A stretch of 64,000 nt of DNA from an uncultured Clostridium sp. (GCA_947244325.1 CAMXJY010000001.1:235322-299321), one strand, 5' to 3'. Shown: positions 33,964 to 44,818, counted from the first letter of the stretch. Notes: generated from the letters alone by a model not told the origin. Translations and numbers: made by a program.

Positions 33964-36525
33964 TTATTTTGTTATCCATTTTACTAAATTCATATTTTCT
34001 GCATCTAATAACATTTCATGTTTTGGCATAACTCTGAATGTATATCCAAAATTTCCACCTGTTTTTAAATCTAAAACTGCTTCATAAGTATATTTATGTT
34101 CTTCTTTATTTTCAGATATTTTATTCATTTCTTTAGTATATACATTTCTAACAGAACCATTATCTAAAAATTGTCCGAAATATACTTGTATATCTGCATT
34201 TTCTTCTGATATATTTGGAAGATATACTTCACAAGTTACTGATATTTGTGTTCCTGCAACTAATTTTGCATTATCAACATTTCTATCTTGTACAAGTGAT
34301 ATATTTTCCCAGTTATTTCTAGCATTTTTCTTCCATTCTGTAAATTCTCCAACTCTACCTAAATCATCAAAATATTTTCTTCTGATATTGCAAAGTGGCA
34401 TATATAAATCGTTTACATAGTCTGTAACCATTCTTGCTGTACTATATTTTCCACCTGTAGTTCTTATAGAGTTTTTCATATATGTTAGCCATTCTTTAGA
34501 AATACCATCTTTGTCTTGATTATAATATGCAGGTATTATTTTATTTTCTAAAGTATGATATAAACTGTTGCTATCTGCTTTATCTTGTTCTTCATAAGAA
34601 TCGTATTGTGCATTTGTTCCTATTGTCCATCCATTTGTTCCATCATATCCTTCACACCACCATCCGTCTAATACACTGAAGTTTACTACTCCATTAACTG
34701 ATGCTTTTTCTCCTGATGTTCCTGATGCTTCCATTGGTCTTCTAGGATTATTTAACCATACATCAACACCACTTATTAAATATCTTGATAATCCTATATT
34801 ATAGTTTTCTAATATGAATATTTTTCCTTTAAATTGTGGCATTAATGATATTTCATGAATATATTTTATTAAATCTTGTCCTTCTTTATCTGCTGGATGT
34901 GCTTTTCCTGCAAAGATTATTTGTACTGGACGTTTTTCATCATTTAATATTTGTGTAAGTCTTGCTATATCTTTAAATAATAATGTTGCTCTTTTATATG
35001 TTGCAAATCTTCTAGCAAATCCTATTGTTAAAGCTTTAGGATTTAATTTACTTACTACTTCTGATATTTGATCATATCCAATTCCGCTGTTTACATATCT
35101 TTCAGTAACATTTTGTTTTATTAATCTTATTAATTTTTCTTTTCTTTCAAGATGTTCTGCCCATAATTTATCATTTGGTATATTATCTATTTTTTCCCAT
35201 GTAGAATCTAAATGAATTTTATCTTGCCAATATGGTGGTAAATATTGATTAAATAATTCTTTTATATTTGGTGCAAGCCATGAACATGTATGAATACCAT
35301 TTGTTACATAAGTAATTGGTGATTCATCTTCTGCTATATTTGGCCATACTTCACTAAATAATTCTCTTGAAACAGCTCCATGAAGTTTACTTACTCCATT
35401 TTTCTTTCCAGCTATTTTTAAAGCTAAAATTCCCATATTAAATCCTGGTTCTAAATTTTCACCAGGCATACCTAGTTTTAAGAAATCTTCCTTTGAAATT
35501 CCAAGTCTATCCCAAAATCCATTAAAGTATCTTTCTACTAAGCTTATATCAAATATATCATTTCCAGCTGGAACTGGTGTATGTGTTGTAAATACTGTTT
35601 TTACTGTTGCAATTTCTTTTGCCATTTCAAATGAAACTTGTTTTTCTTGCATTATATCTTTTATTAATTCTAAAGTTAAGAAAGAAGAATGTCCTTCATT
35701 CATATGGTATACTGATGGATTATATCCTAATGTTTTTAATACTTTTACTCCAGCCATACCTAAAACGATTTCTTGACGGATTCTCATTTCTTTATCTCCA
35801 CCATATAATCTAAGTGTTATATTTCTAAAATCTTCTGGATTTTGTTCTATGTCTGAATCCATCAAATAAAGTTTTATTCTACCAACATTTATTTGCCAAA
35901 TTTTTAAATATAAAGTTTTATCTAATAATGGAATATCTATAATAATATCATCATCCATTTTATCTTTTACTGGTGTTATAGGTAAATTGTATAAATCTAT
36001 ATTATTATATTCTGAACATTGCTCTCCACGTGAATTTATTTTTTGGTGGAAATATCCATTTTTATATAATAATCCAACAGCTACAAAAGGTAATCCTAAG
36101 TCACTTGCAGATTTTAAATGATCTCCTGATAAAATTCCAAGTCCACCAGAATATATTGGAAGTACTTCATCTAATCCATATTCTGCTGAAAAATATGCTA
36201 TTAAATCATCTTTATTATCTGGATAATTTTGGCTAAACCATGTGTCTTTGCTTTCCATATAATTATTATAATTTTCGACAACTTTATCATATTTTTTTAA
36301 GAATTCTTCATCATTAGACATTTCTTCAATTCTATTTTGATTTACCATTTTTAAAAATTTAACAGGATTTTTCTCACTATTTTCCCATAAATCATTATCA
36401 ATAGTTTTAAATAATCTTAAAAACTCTGTATTCCAAGACCACCATAAATTGTTTGCAATTTCTGCTAATTTTCCTATTCTTTGTGGAAGTTGTGGTACTA
36501 CTGTAACTCTATTGAATATATACAT
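33964..36525 (-). CDS. glgP: Alpha-glucan (glycogen) phosphorylase
   Basis: 853 residues, the alpha-glucan-phosphorylase subfamily (GT35) that begins with IANNLWWSWN (near 28). FSAEYGLDEVLPIYSGGLG (near 113) contains the conserved glucan and phosphate site. HMNEGHSSFL (near 270) and FTTHTPVPAGND are family blocks, and EASGTSGEKASVNG (near 596) carries the PLP-binding lysine. The enzyme releases glucose-1-phosphate from glycogen-like polymers. It stands alone, with its own ribosome-binding site (GAAGGAGGAA) and a strong terminator. Confidence 0.95.
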   Translation of the reverse strand: MYIFNRVTVVPQLPQRIGKLAEIANNLWWSWNTEFLRLFKTIDNDLWENSEKNPVKFLKMVNQNRIEEMSNDEEFLKKYDKVVENYNNYMESKDTWFSQNYPDNKDDLIAYFSAEYGLDEVLPIYSGGLGILSGDHLKSASDLGLPFVAVGLLYKNGYFHQKINSRGEQCSEYNNIDLYNLPITPVKDKMDDDIIIDIPLLDKTLYLKIWQINVGRIKLYLMDSDIEQNPEDFRNITLRLYGGDKEMRIRQEIVLGMAGVKVLKTLGYNPSVYHMNEGHSSFLTLELIKDIMQEKQVSFEMAKEIATVKTVFTTHTPVPAGNDIFDISLVERYFNGFWDRLGISKEDFLKLGMPGENLEPGFNMGILALKIAGKKNGVSKLHGAVSRELFSEVWPNIAEDESPITYVTNGIHTCSWLAPNIKELFNQYLPPYWQDKIHLDSTWEKIDNIPNDKLWAEHLERKEKLIRLIKQNVTERYVNSGIGYDQISEVVSKLNPKALTIGFARRFATYKRATLLFKDIARLTQILNDEKRPVQIIFAGKAHPADKEGQDLIKYIHEISLMPQFKGKIFILENYNIGLSRYLISGVDVWLNNPRRPMEASGTSGEKASVNGVVNFSVLDGWWCEGYDGTNGWTIGTNAQYDSYEEQDKADSNSLYHTLENKIIPAYYNQDKDGISKEWLTYMKNSIRTTGGKYSTARMVTDYVNDLYMPLCNIRRKYFDDLGRVGEFTEWKKNARNNWENISLVQDRNVDNAKLVAGTQISVTCEVYLPNISEENADIQVYFGQFLDNGSVRNVYTKEMNKISENKEEHKYTYEAVLDLKTGGNFGYTFRVMPKHEMLLDAENMNLVKWITK

Positions 36526-36802
36526 TATATATTCCTCCTTCGTATTTAAAAATTTATTTCCTTTGTTATTTTCATACTAATAATTATCTATTAAAATACA
36601 ATTTTTGTCAATTATTTTCTACTAATAATTTGATATTATTTTTTTCTTTATTTTTAGGCAATTACATCAATTTTCGTAGGTTGCACATACATAATATTTT
36701 TTTCAATTTGTACTTTTCCTTTACATATTCATTACTTTTTGGTTACATTTAATTTTTTTGTCTTATTTTATATTATAATAAAATAAATTGGAGGAATTTA
36801 TA

Positions 36803-38308
36803 ATGAAACTAAATAGCGAAAAAAATATTATGCTTTGTCAAAAAGCTTTATATAGTAAACAATTGCAATATTATTCTAAGTTATGTAGTCTTTATTCAGA
36901 CCTTGCAGAGTTACAGGGTCCAGATACTACACCAGATGAGGTTCAAGAAACTTATTCAGAAGCACTTTCTTTAGCTGCTAAAGGTGATTTAAGTTTTCTT
37001 GAATCTGAAAATGATATCTATTCAGAGAATGAAATTGATATATTTAAAAAATATGCTTTTTGTTCTGATAGACTTTCTCAATTTAAAGAAGCTGCTTCTA
37101 TTTTAAAAGGCTCTATAATTAGATTTTCATTTGAAGAACCTGAATTTGATTTAACAGCAATTGAAAGATATAAAAATTATATGCAAAATACTTCAAAAAG
37201 CACTAAACTTTTTGATAAATTCATTAGTGAATCTTCTCCAAGATTAATAGGACATAATTATTATTTAGCTACAAGAAAATCAATTAATACAATAGATGAA
37301 ATAGATAATTCACACTTAAATTCCAAAGCTTTTTCAAAAATTCTTACTCCTACTGCTTTTGGAGCTACAATTAAAGGAGTAAAAAAGCATGTTCACACAA
37401 TAGATAAACCAGAAGTAAAAACACCAAGTGAAGTACGTGATGAAGCTTATAATATTTTTGAAAAAGATGAAAAAAGAGAATATGCAAAAACTCCTAATTT
37501 AGCTGTTGAAAGTGCTTATGTTTTAGGTCAAAGAGCTAAAACTGGAGCATCAAACTTCTATAAAGCAAATAAAACTGCTGTAAGAGTTTCTATTGCAGCT
37601 ATTGCTACATCAGCTGCACTTTTAGGTGGAGCATTACATGTAAATAATATAAATACATATAATAATTTAACTTCTAGATCAACAGAATATGAATCATATA
37701 TATCTAACGAAACAAAAACTGAACTTGAAAACATAAGAAGCAAATTAACTTCTTATCAAAATATAGTTTCAAATTCAGATGAACTTAATTATAAAGACCT
37801 TGAAGGACTTAGAACAGAATTAGATGATGTAATTAATTTAGTTTTAAGTGACTTAACAAAATCAGCTTTTGAAACAGCAAATCCAGATTGCGAAGTAACT
37901 TCTGTAGAAACAATGTATGATAGAACTACTAATATACATACAGGTCCTAATGCAGAACCTAACCCAGAACATTTTTGTACTATAAATTATGTTGATAAAA
38001 ATGGAGAAGATAAATCAGTTGTAGTAACAGAATTTGATTCATTTTCAATGTTTGCCAAAAATTCTATACATAAAGCTTACTTAAATGAATATGATTTAGA
38101 TCATTCACATCCTAATCATTCATCTACAAATACTGATTTTGAAGCTTTACTTAATACATATGAATCTGTTTTAAATGATACTGAGCATCTAGCTGGAACA
38201 AAAATGATTTATTCAAATGGAATAGTATCTCCATCATTAAAAACAGTTATTCCAGAAAAAAATCCTGAGAATAACGATAAAACAGTAAATGATAACGAAG
38301 AAAGATAA
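36803..38308 (+). CDS. Large protein of unknown function with a central membrane helix
   Basis: 501 residues from the ATG at 36803, set by GGAGGAATTTATA; a TTG five codons earlier lies on that site. The first 250 residues are mostly helical and charged (QYYSKLCSLYSDLAELQG), one membrane helix is at about 266-284 (VSIAAIATSAALLGGALHV), and the remaining 215 residues would be on the other side. The C-terminal tail is disordered and rich in Asn, Asp and Glu. There is no recognised domain. It stands alone on the plus strand, diverging from glgP, with a terminator at 38381. Confidence 0.6.
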   Translation: MKLNSEKNIMLCQKALYSKQLQYYSKLCSLYSDLAELQGPDTTPDEVQETYSEALSLAAKGDLSFLESENDIYSENEIDIFKKYAFCSDRLSQFKEAASILKGSIIRFSFEEPEFDLTAIERYKNYMQNTSKSTKLFDKFISESSPRLIGHNYYLATRKSINTIDEIDNSHLNSKAFSKILTPTAFGATIKGVKKHVHTIDKPEVKTPSEVRDEAYNIFEKDEKREYAKTPNLAVESAYVLGQRAKTGASNFYKANKTAVRVSIAAIATSAALLGGALHVNNINTYNNLTSRSTEYESYISNETKTELENIRSKLTSYQNIVSNSDELNYKDLEGLRTELDDVINLVLSDLTKSAFETANPDCEVTSVETMYDRTTNIHTGPNAEPNPEHFCTINYVDKNGEDKSVVVTEFDSFSMFAKNSIHKAYLNEYDLDHSHPNHSSTNTDFEALLNTYESVLNDTEHLAGTKMIYSNGIVSPSLKTVIPEKNPENNDKTVNDNEER

Positions 38309-38380
38309 ACTTTCTGCTACATTTATTATCTTTTTTAACAATAATAAATGATATTTAATAAGCAAAAGGCAAAACATAAA

Positions 38381-38430
38381 ACGAGACTAATTTTTTATTT
38401 CTTAATAAAATCTTAGTCTCGCTTTTATTT
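38381..38430 (+). terminator. Terminator between the unknown gene and cdd
   Basis: ACGAGACTAA pairs with TTAGTCTCG across an AT loop, followed by CTTTTATTTT on the plus strand. It separates two converging genes. Confidence 0.75.
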
Positions 38431-38499
38431 TAACAAATTTTTATCTTTTATAAATTATATTTTTACAATATTTTCTTAAAAAATCAATACCTTTATTTA

Positions 38500-38892
38500 C
38501 TAAAATTTAAAAGAATGTGGTAATAATTCTTTTAATGTGTATTCTTCCACTTTTTTATCATAAACTGTGTATATTTTAAAATCGTCTTCTACAAACTCGC
38601 TCATAAATTGTCTGCAATATCCACAAGGCAAACACTGCTCGGCTGGCTCATCTTTAGGTCCACCTATTACTAAAATACTTTCAAACTCTGTTTCCCCTTC
38701 TGATATCGCTTTTAAAAACGCTACTCTTTCTGCACATGTACTTTGTATTCCATGATTTTGAATATTACATCCTGTATATCTTTTTCCACTTTTTGTTTTA
38801 AGTACTGCTCCAACAGTATATGGCGTGTATTTCACGTATGCTCTAGTTCTTGCATTAGTTGCAAGTATAATGTCATCTTTCAAATTTAACAT
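38500..38892 (-). CDS. cdd: Cytidine deaminase
   Basis: 130 residues, the homotetrameric small form. The zinc and catalytic motifs are intact: CAERVAFLKAI (near 53, Cys and the catalytic Glu) and PCGYCRQ (near 89, two zinc cysteines). KYTPYTVGAVL is the substrate-binding N-terminal block. It deaminates cytidine and deoxycytidine for pyrimidine salvage. Confidence 0.95.
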   Translation of the reverse strand: MLNLKDDIILATNARTRAYVKYTPYTVGAVLKTKSGKRYTGCNIQNHGIQSTCAERVAFLKAISEGETEFESILVIGGPKDEPAEQCLPCGYCRQFMSEFVEDDFKIYTVYDKKVEEYTLKELLPHSFKF

Positions 38893-38955
38893 ATATTTCT
38901 CCCTTCTATATTTATTTAATTACTAAAATTTTATAAGTTACTAATAATCTATCTT

Positions 38956-39732
38956 TTATTTATATTTTTTCATATTTATAAGTAATCTTCCACTTTTTGT
39001 TTCTTTTTCTATTTCAGAAAATATAAATTTTCCTTTTCCTCGTATTGTTATTATATCATTAATATTTACTTTTTTGTCATCTTTATATTCATTTATCGAA
39101 TTTATAAAAACTCTTCCTTCTTTTATTATTTCTTGAGCATTCGTTCTTGAGCATCTTGCAAGCTCTGAAACCAAATTATCCAACCTAATTGAAGAAACAA
39201 TTATTTTAATATCTTCAAACTCATTTTCTATTTTCTGTAAATCTCTAATATTTTCTATCGAAATATCAGATTTTTTAAATCTCGTTAAATCCTTTAATCC
39301 ACTACTTAAATATTTTGAAACTTCTGATAAAGAAATAATATCTGCTCCTGAATCTGTTACAACTATATCTCCAAATTTTTCTCTTTTAATTCCTAATTTC
39401 ATTATTCCGCTTAAAAATTCTCTATGTTCATACTGTATACCATTTGGTAATTTAATTCTTATTACCTCTAATATCTTTTCATAATTTTTTTCTAGCATTT
39501 CTAAAGAAATCTTTTCTGGATAAAAAATTAAAATATTTCTATCAGCTCCTTCTCTTCCACCATAAATAACAAAATTATTAATTTTGTTTTCTTTTAAATA
39601 CTTTTTTATAACCGACATTTCTGCCATATTTAAAAAATCTGTATATGTAATTTTATTTTTTGTTTTAGAAAATTCAAATTTATCTATAACCTTAGCTATT
39701 AATAATTTGTTTTCTTCAAGTTTTTCTTGCAT
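38956..39732 (-). CDS. ylmH: YlmH-like RNA-binding protein with S4 domain
   Basis: 258 residues. The C-terminal S4 domain is visible as IRLDNLVSELARCSRTNAQEIIKEGRVFIN (from about 180), and the N-terminal two thirds match the YlmH/RQC-P1 layout. YlmH binds the large ribosomal subunit with a nascent-chain tRNA during rescue of stalled translation. In many Firmicutes it sits with cell-division genes; here it lies between dxs and cdd. Its presence is worth noting beside the recoding sites in this window, but no link can be shown. Confidence 0.85.
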   Translation of the reverse strand: MQEKLEENKLLIAKVIDKFEFSKTKNKITYTDFLNMAEMSVIKKYLKENKINNFVIYGGREGADRNILIFYPEKISLEMLEKNYEKILEVIRIKLPNGIQYEHREFLSGIMKLGIKREKFGDIVVTDSGADIISLSEVSKYLSSGLKDLTRFKKSDISIENIRDLQKIENEFEDIKIIVSSIRLDNLVSELARCSRTNAQEIIKEGRVFINSINEYKDDKKVNINDIITIRGKGKFIFSEIEKETKSGRLLINMKKYK

Positions 39733-39807
39733 TTTTTCACCTATATATTATATTTTTATAAATCAGAAAATCTATTTCATAAATTAAATATAACTATTAT
39801 TGCTACC

Positions 39808-41679
39808 TTATATAACTTTTATTTCACTTTTAATTTTTAAAGAGTCTTTTATTTCATCTACTATACTTTTGGTATCTAATCCATATTTTTCTTCTATTTT
39901 ACTTGTATCACCATGTTTTATAAATTCATCTGGATACCCTATTTTCTTTAAAGAAATATTTAATTTATTCTTTATAGCTATTTCTTCTACTTTACTTCCA
40001 AGACCACCTACTACTGTTCCATCTTCTATTGTAACTACTAAATTAGATAAATTTTCAAGAAATATATTTTCATCAAATGGTTTTAAAAATCTTGCATTTA
40101 TAATACTTGCATTTATTCCATATTCTTTTAATTCTTTAGAAACTTCTATTGCTCTTGATACCATTTTTCCAATTGCTATTATAGTAACATTTTTACCTTT
40201 TTCTAAAAGTTCTGATTTTCCAAATTCAATTTTACCAGAATTTTCAAAACTTTTTTCTTCTCCACCTCTTGGATAACGAATTAACACTGGCTTTTTCAAA
40301 TTAACTGCAAATTCCAACATTTGTTCTAATTCATTAAAATCCTTAGGTGCCATTATTGTGAAATTAGGTATTGTATTTGTAAATGCCATATCTAATAATC
40401 CTTGATGTGTTTCTCCATCATTTCCAACTATTCCAGCTCTATCAGCACATATAACAACTGGTAAATTTTGTATTGCTACATCATGTACTAATTGATCATA
40501 TGCCCTTTGAATAAAAGATGAATATAGTGGTACAACTGGTATCATTCCTGATTTTGCAAGTCCTGCTGCTAATCCTACAGCATGTTGTTCTGCTATTCCT
40601 ACATCAAAAAATCTTTTAGGATATTTTTTTGAAAATTCAGAAAGTCCTGTTCCATCTGCCATTGCTGCAGTTATTGCAACTATTTTTTTGTTTTCTTTTG
40701 CTAAAGATACTAGCTTTTCTCCAAATACTTTTGAATAATCTTTTTTGCCTTTACTTATTTTTTCACCAGTAGTTTTATTAAATTTTGATGTACTATGATA
40801 TTTATCTGGTGTTTCTTCAGCTGGTTTATATCCTTTTCCCTTTTTAGTTAAAACATGAACTAAAATTGGACCTTCTTGCATTTTACATATTTTAAATATA
40901 TCTTCTAGCTCTTCTAAATTGTGTCCATCTACTGGACCTAGATATCTAAATCCTATATCTTCAAAATACATTTTAGGAATAACTAATTGCTTTATTCCTC
41001 TTTTACCTCTTTGTACTAATTTTACTATTTTTTCTCCTACAAAAGGTATTTTACTTATTGTTCTTTTTCCTTTTATATTCGCTTTAACATAAGTATTTTT
41101 AGTTCTAAGTTTTGAAAGCATCATTGATATTCCACCAACATTTTTTGAAATGCTCATTTCGTTATCATTTAAAACTACTATCATGTTAGTGTTACTAGTT
41201 CCTACATCATTTAATGCTTCAAGCGCCATACCACCTGTTAATGCTCCATCTCCTATAACAGCAAGTACTTTACTATTTTCTCCTTTTATGTCTCTTGCCC
41301 TTGCCATTCCTAAAGCAACTGATATTGATGTACTACTATGACCTGTATTAAAATTATCATAAATACTTTCATTAGTTTTTGGAAATCCTGCTATTCCATC
41401 CATTTTCCTCAAAGTATCTAATTTATTTTTTCTTCCTGTTAATATTTTATGCACATAAGTTTGATGTCCAACATCCCAAATTATTTTATCTATAGGTGTA
41501 TTGAATATAGAATGTAGTGCTATTGTAAGTTCTACTACACCTAAGTTTGATGCTAGATGTCCACCTGTATTTGAAACTGTATCTATTATTTTTTCTCTAA
41601 TTTCTTCTGCTAAAATTTTTTTATCTTCTATTTTTAAAGATTTTAAATCTTCTGGGTAATTAACTTTCTCTAAAATCAT
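39808..41679 (-). CDS. dxs: 1-deoxy-D-xylulose-5-phosphate synthase
   Basis: 623 residues, the normal length. The thiamine-diphosphate motif is GDGALTGGMALEALNDVG (near 147), LGVVELTIALH (near 46) is the N-terminal conserved block, and the transketolase-like central domain has DVGIAEQHAVGLAAG (near 358). It makes DXP from pyruvate and glyceraldehyde-3-phosphate, the first step of the MEP pathway to the polyprenyl carriers used by the glycan locus. An AAGGAG ribosome-binding site precedes the ATG. Confidence 0.96.
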   Translation of the reverse strand: MILEKVNYPEDLKSLKIEDKKILAEEIREKIIDTVSNTGGHLASNLGVVELTIALHSIFNTPIDKIIWDVGHQTYVHKILTGRKNKLDTLRKMDGIAGFPKTNESIYDNFNTGHSSTSISVALGMARARDIKGENSKVLAVIGDGALTGGMALEALNDVGTSNTNMIVVLNDNEMSISKNVGGISMMLSKLRTKNTYVKANIKGKRTISKIPFVGEKIVKLVQRGKRGIKQLVIPKMYFEDIGFRYLGPVDGHNLEELEDIFKICKMQEGPILVHVLTKKGKGYKPAEETPDKYHSTSKFNKTTGEKISKGKKDYSKVFGEKLVSLAKENKKIVAITAAMADGTGLSEFSKKYPKRFFDVGIAEQHAVGLAAGLAKSGMIPVVPLYSSFIQRAYDQLVHDVAIQNLPVVICADRAGIVGNDGETHQGLLDMAFTNTIPNFTIMAPKDFNELEQMLEFAVNLKKPVLIRYPRGGEEKSFENSGKIEFGKSELLEKGKNVTIIAIGKMVSRAIEVSKELKEYGINASIINARFLKPFDENIFLENLSNLVVTIEDGTVVGGLGSKVEEIAIKNKLNISLKKIGYPDEFIKHGDTSKIEEKYGLDTKSIVDEIKDSLKIKSEIKVI

Positions 41680-41737
41680 TTATTATTTTTCTCCTTACGA
41701 AAATCTCATACTTTAAGTTTATTATAATGAACTCCCA

Positions 41738-42394
41738 TTATACTAATAATATTGCAAGTAAAGATGTAGCAAGTGGTACTGTAAGATTATCTGTTCCTTT
41801 AATTGAAACTGCTTCTATAAAAGTAATTAATCCTGCTACTAATATTGATTTTATAGCAACATAACTTGCATTACTATACTTTAAGAATCCTGCCATTATC
41901 ATTAATGTTATGCAAAACATTGCACATGACCCTGCAACAGTTTTTTTATTATCTTTTATTTTATATTCTGGACTTTTTATTGACTGTCCAATTACTGCTG
42001 CTAATCCATCTCCATATCCCATAACAGCTACACCACATAATCCAACTAATGGATTTTTTAGTGGTCCAAATGTCAACAATGAAAGAATTAATAATGTTAA
42101 AGCATAATAAACTGTCCCTAAACTATCTTTGTTTTCTTCTCCTTCATCTCTTTCCATAACTTTTATAATATCCATTTTATAAGAAGCATAATTTATTACA
42201 ACAAATAACGCTGGCATAATTGCTGCTGCAATCATATTATCAAAAAATACAAGAGCTATAATCCACCAATTAGAAAGCATTATATGTATATATTTTCTAC
42301 TTGCTTCTTTTCCAGCCTTTTCAAATAGTTTAGCTGATATTAAAATTATTCCTATAAATATTGTTGAAACTATTATTCCAAATATATTATTCAT
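41738..42394 (-). CDS. CTP-dependent polyprenol/diacylglycerol kinase-like membrane protein
   Basis: 218 residues with about six to seven membrane helices. KEASRKYIHIMLSNWWI (near 29) and GYGDGLAAVIGQ (near 125) are the two motifs of the dolichol/phytol kinase and CDP-diglyceride synthase-like family. The likely reaction is phosphorylation of a lipid alcohol with CTP. Placement next to dxs is suggestive of isoprenoid metabolism, but the substrate is unproven. Confidence 0.78.
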   Translation of the reverse strand: MNNIFGIIVSTIFIGIILISAKLFEKAGKEASRKYIHIMLSNWWIIALVFFDNMIAAAIMPALFVVINYASYKMDIIKVMERDEGEENKDSLGTVYYALTLLILSLLTFGPLKNPLVGLCGVAVMGYGDGLAAVIGQSIKSPEYKIKDNKKTVAGSCAMFCITLMIMAGFLKYSNASYVAIKSILVAGLITFIEAVSIKGTDNLTVPLATSLLAILLV

Positions 42395-42463
42395 TTTTAT
42401 TAAATCCTTTTATTTTTTCATAAATTTTAAATTATTAAATATTCATATGTTTTGTATTATATC

Positions 42464-42493
42464 AAAAAAAGTGCTTTATACAAAGCACTTTTT
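42464..42493 (-). terminator. Terminator after the AMP-binding ligase gene
   Basis: AAAGTGCTTT and AAAGCACTTT form a perfect stem with a four-base loop, flanked by T runs. It lies 20 bases past the stop at 42513. Confidence 0.85.
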
Positions 42494-42512
42494 AAATAAA
42501 TTCACATACAAT

Positions 42513-44234
42513 TTACTTTTCTAAAATTTTTGCTATTTCTTCATGTCTTTTAACCTTTGCTGTTGTAGTTTTTATTAGTTCTTCATTAGTAACTATTATT
42601 TCTCTTATATGTTTATATGGTGGCATATTTTTATTAATATCTGCAATATGTTCTTTCATAAATTTATGAATTTCTTCTTCATTAATATATCCCATGATGT
42701 TTTTTATTTCTTCTTCATCATATACTATTTTTACACATACATCTAAGTCATCATCTCTTGTTGGTTTTCCATATACTATACTTTCTTTTACACCTGGAAT
42801 ATAACTTATCAATGTTTCTAATTCTTCTGGAAAAATATTTTTTCCATTTTTTTGAACAATAACATTTTTCTTTCTTCCAGTTATATATAAAAAGTCATCT
42901 TCTAAGTATCCTAAATCTCCTGTATGAAACCATCCACCAGACATAACTTCTTCTGTTGCTTCATTGTTATTATAATATCCAATCATAACACTTGGACCTT
43001 TTACACAAATTTCTCCAATTCCTTTTTCGTCTGGACTGTCTATTTTCACTTCATATGATGGCATAACTTTTCCTACTGATCCTTTTCTCTCTGCACCATC
43101 TGCTTCTACTGCAACAACTGGTGATGTTTCAGTTAAGCCATATCCTTGAACAAGTCTTAATCCCAGCCCTCCTAAAGATTTTATAAGATTTGGATCCATA
43201 GCAGCTGCTCCAACAACTACTAATCTTACATTTCCACCAATAGCTTCATGTACTTCATTAAATACTTTTCTTTTTAATTTTATATGTATTTTATCTAATA
43301 CATTTGTAATCTTAATCATTCTGTTTACAAGTTTTGTTTTTCCTTGTTTATCAATATTTTTCATTATTCTTTTATATATACTTTCCATAATTAATGGAAC
43401 ACAAACTATAACTGTTGGTTTATACTCACATAAATTTTGCTGAATATATTTTAATCCATCGCAAAAAGATATCCATCCACCTATATATACAACAACATGA
43501 TTTATAATTGCTTGGAAAGCATGATGAAATGGAAGTAATGCAAGCATGCAATCTTTATCATCAAATTTAATAATTTTTACTAAATCCATAACATTAGCAC
43601 ATATATTTTTTTGTGAAAGCATTACTGCTTTTGACATTGATGTAGTTCCAGAAGTAAATAACATTATAGACATTTTTTCTGGGTCAATTTTAGCATCTAA
43701 ATGACTTCTATCACCTGAATCTAAAAGTTCTTTTCCTTTTTGTAATAATTTTTTATATGATAAAAATCCATCTTTATCTTCTTCAAAATCAAAACAAATA
43801 AAATATTCTATTTTAGATAGTTTTTGTTCTTTAATTTTTTTCATTACATCTAAATATTTGTCTTCAAATACTATAGCTTTTGCTTCACTACGCTCCGCTA
43901 GCGAAATTATTTCATTATCTGGAAGTGCTTTATCTAATGGAACTATTACTTTATCGCCAGTAGTTACAGCATAATATACTGATGTCCATTCATATCTATT
44001 TTTTGATATTAATGCAATTCTTTCATTTTGTAATCCTAAAGAATTTAAAGCTGTACCAAAAGAATCTATTTCATTTTTAAATTCTTTATATGTAATTTGA
44101 TTAAATTCTACTTCTTCACCTTTTTTATACATTCTTTTTTTAAATTTAAAAGCTGGATTATCACCATATAATTCTACTGTTTGATTTATTAAATCTTTTA
44201 AATCAGTTACTTTTCTTACATTATTTTCCTTCAT
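42513..44234 (-). CDS. Long-chain acyl-CoA synthetase (AMP-binding)
   Basis: 573 residues of the ANL superfamily. The P-loop-like motif is LFTSGTTSMSKAVMLS (near 193), the aryl/acyl pocket region carries LVQGYGLTETSPVVA (near 360), and HTGDLGYLEDDFLYITGRKKN (near 440) is the hinge motif. It activates a fatty acid with ATP and CoA. A non-classical point is the absence of other beta-oxidation genes nearby, so it may activate exogenous fatty acids for lipid synthesis. Confidence 0.88.
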   Translation of the reverse strand: MKENNVRKVTDLKDLINQTVELYGDNPAFKFKKRMYKKGEEVEFNQITYKEFKNEIDSFGTALNSLGLQNERIALISKNRYEWTSVYYAVTTGDKVIVPLDKALPDNEIISLAERSEAKAIVFEDKYLDVMKKIKEQKLSKIEYFICFDFEEDKDGFLSYKKLLQKGKELLDSGDRSHLDAKIDPEKMSIMLFTSGTTSMSKAVMLSQKNICANVMDLVKIIKFDDKDCMLALLPFHHAFQAIINHVVVYIGGWISFCDGLKYIQQNLCEYKPTVIVCVPLIMESIYKRIMKNIDKQGKTKLVNRMIKITNVLDKIHIKLKRKVFNEVHEAIGGNVRLVVVGAAAMDPNLIKSLGGLGLRLVQGYGLTETSPVVAVEADGAERKGSVGKVMPSYEVKIDSPDEKGIGEICVKGPSVMIGYYNNNEATEEVMSGGWFHTGDLGYLEDDFLYITGRKKNVIVQKNGKNIFPEELETLISYIPGVKESIVYGKPTRDDDLDVCVKIVYDEEEIKNIMGYINEEEIHKFMKEHIADINKNMPPYKHIREIIVTNEELIKTTTAKVKRHEEIAKILEK

Positions 44235-44329
44235 TTATATCCCCCAAATTACATATTCTTTTTTGAGTAATAAATTTAATGTTTATATATTATACTATTA
44301 AATCTATAAATTATCTATAGAACAATTGG

Positions 44330-44818
44330 TCAGTTTTTTGTTTCTTTACAATCTAAATAAACTTTATTTTCTATCCATTTTTTATTATTTTCTATATCAT
44401 TTCTAATTTCAGTAGCTCTGATTGGTACATTAATTCTTTCATTATCTACACGTCTATCAACAATATTCATGTACTTTGCAACACTTGCTCCATATTTCTC
44501 ACTACTATAAAAATGGGTTGGCACTTCATCTTTTAAAATATTGCTTAAATATTTCATTTGAATATTAACACTTTCTTCATCTAACCCATACTTAGATGGT
44601 GGATTGTGTGCAAATTTTATTTCTACATTTGGATATAATTCTTTTATCCAATTTGCTCTTTTTTCTGTTTCAATGTCTATTACATCTGTATCATAAACAA
44701 CTACAATTACTTTATCCATTTCTTTTAAAGCTGTTTCAATTAAATACTGATGTCCTTTATGTAATGGCGCAAATTTACCGATTGTAAATCCTATTTTTTC
44801 TTCTTTTTTATTCTCCAT
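44330..44818 (-). CDS. NadR-like nucleotidyltransferase domain, stand-alone
   Basis: 162 residues. GKFAPLHKGHQYLIETAL (14-31) holds the HxGH nucleotidyl-transfer motif, VVVYDTDVIDIE follows, and the C-terminal INVPIRATEIRNDI contains the ISSTxIR-like ATP loop. The closest match is the adenylyltransferase half of NadR (NMN to NAD); the C-terminal kinase half of full NadR is missing. There is no sign of a frameshift after the stop. It may be an NMN adenylyltransferase or a related cytidylyltransferase. Confidence 0.75.
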   Translation of the reverse strand: MENKKEEKIGFTIGKFAPLHKGHQYLIETALKEMDKVIVVVYDTDVIDIETEKRANWIKELYPNVEIKFAHNPPSKYGLDEESVNIQMKYLSNILKDEVPTHFYSSEKYGASVAKYMNIVDRRVDNERINVPIRATEIRNDIENNKKWIENKVYLDCKETKN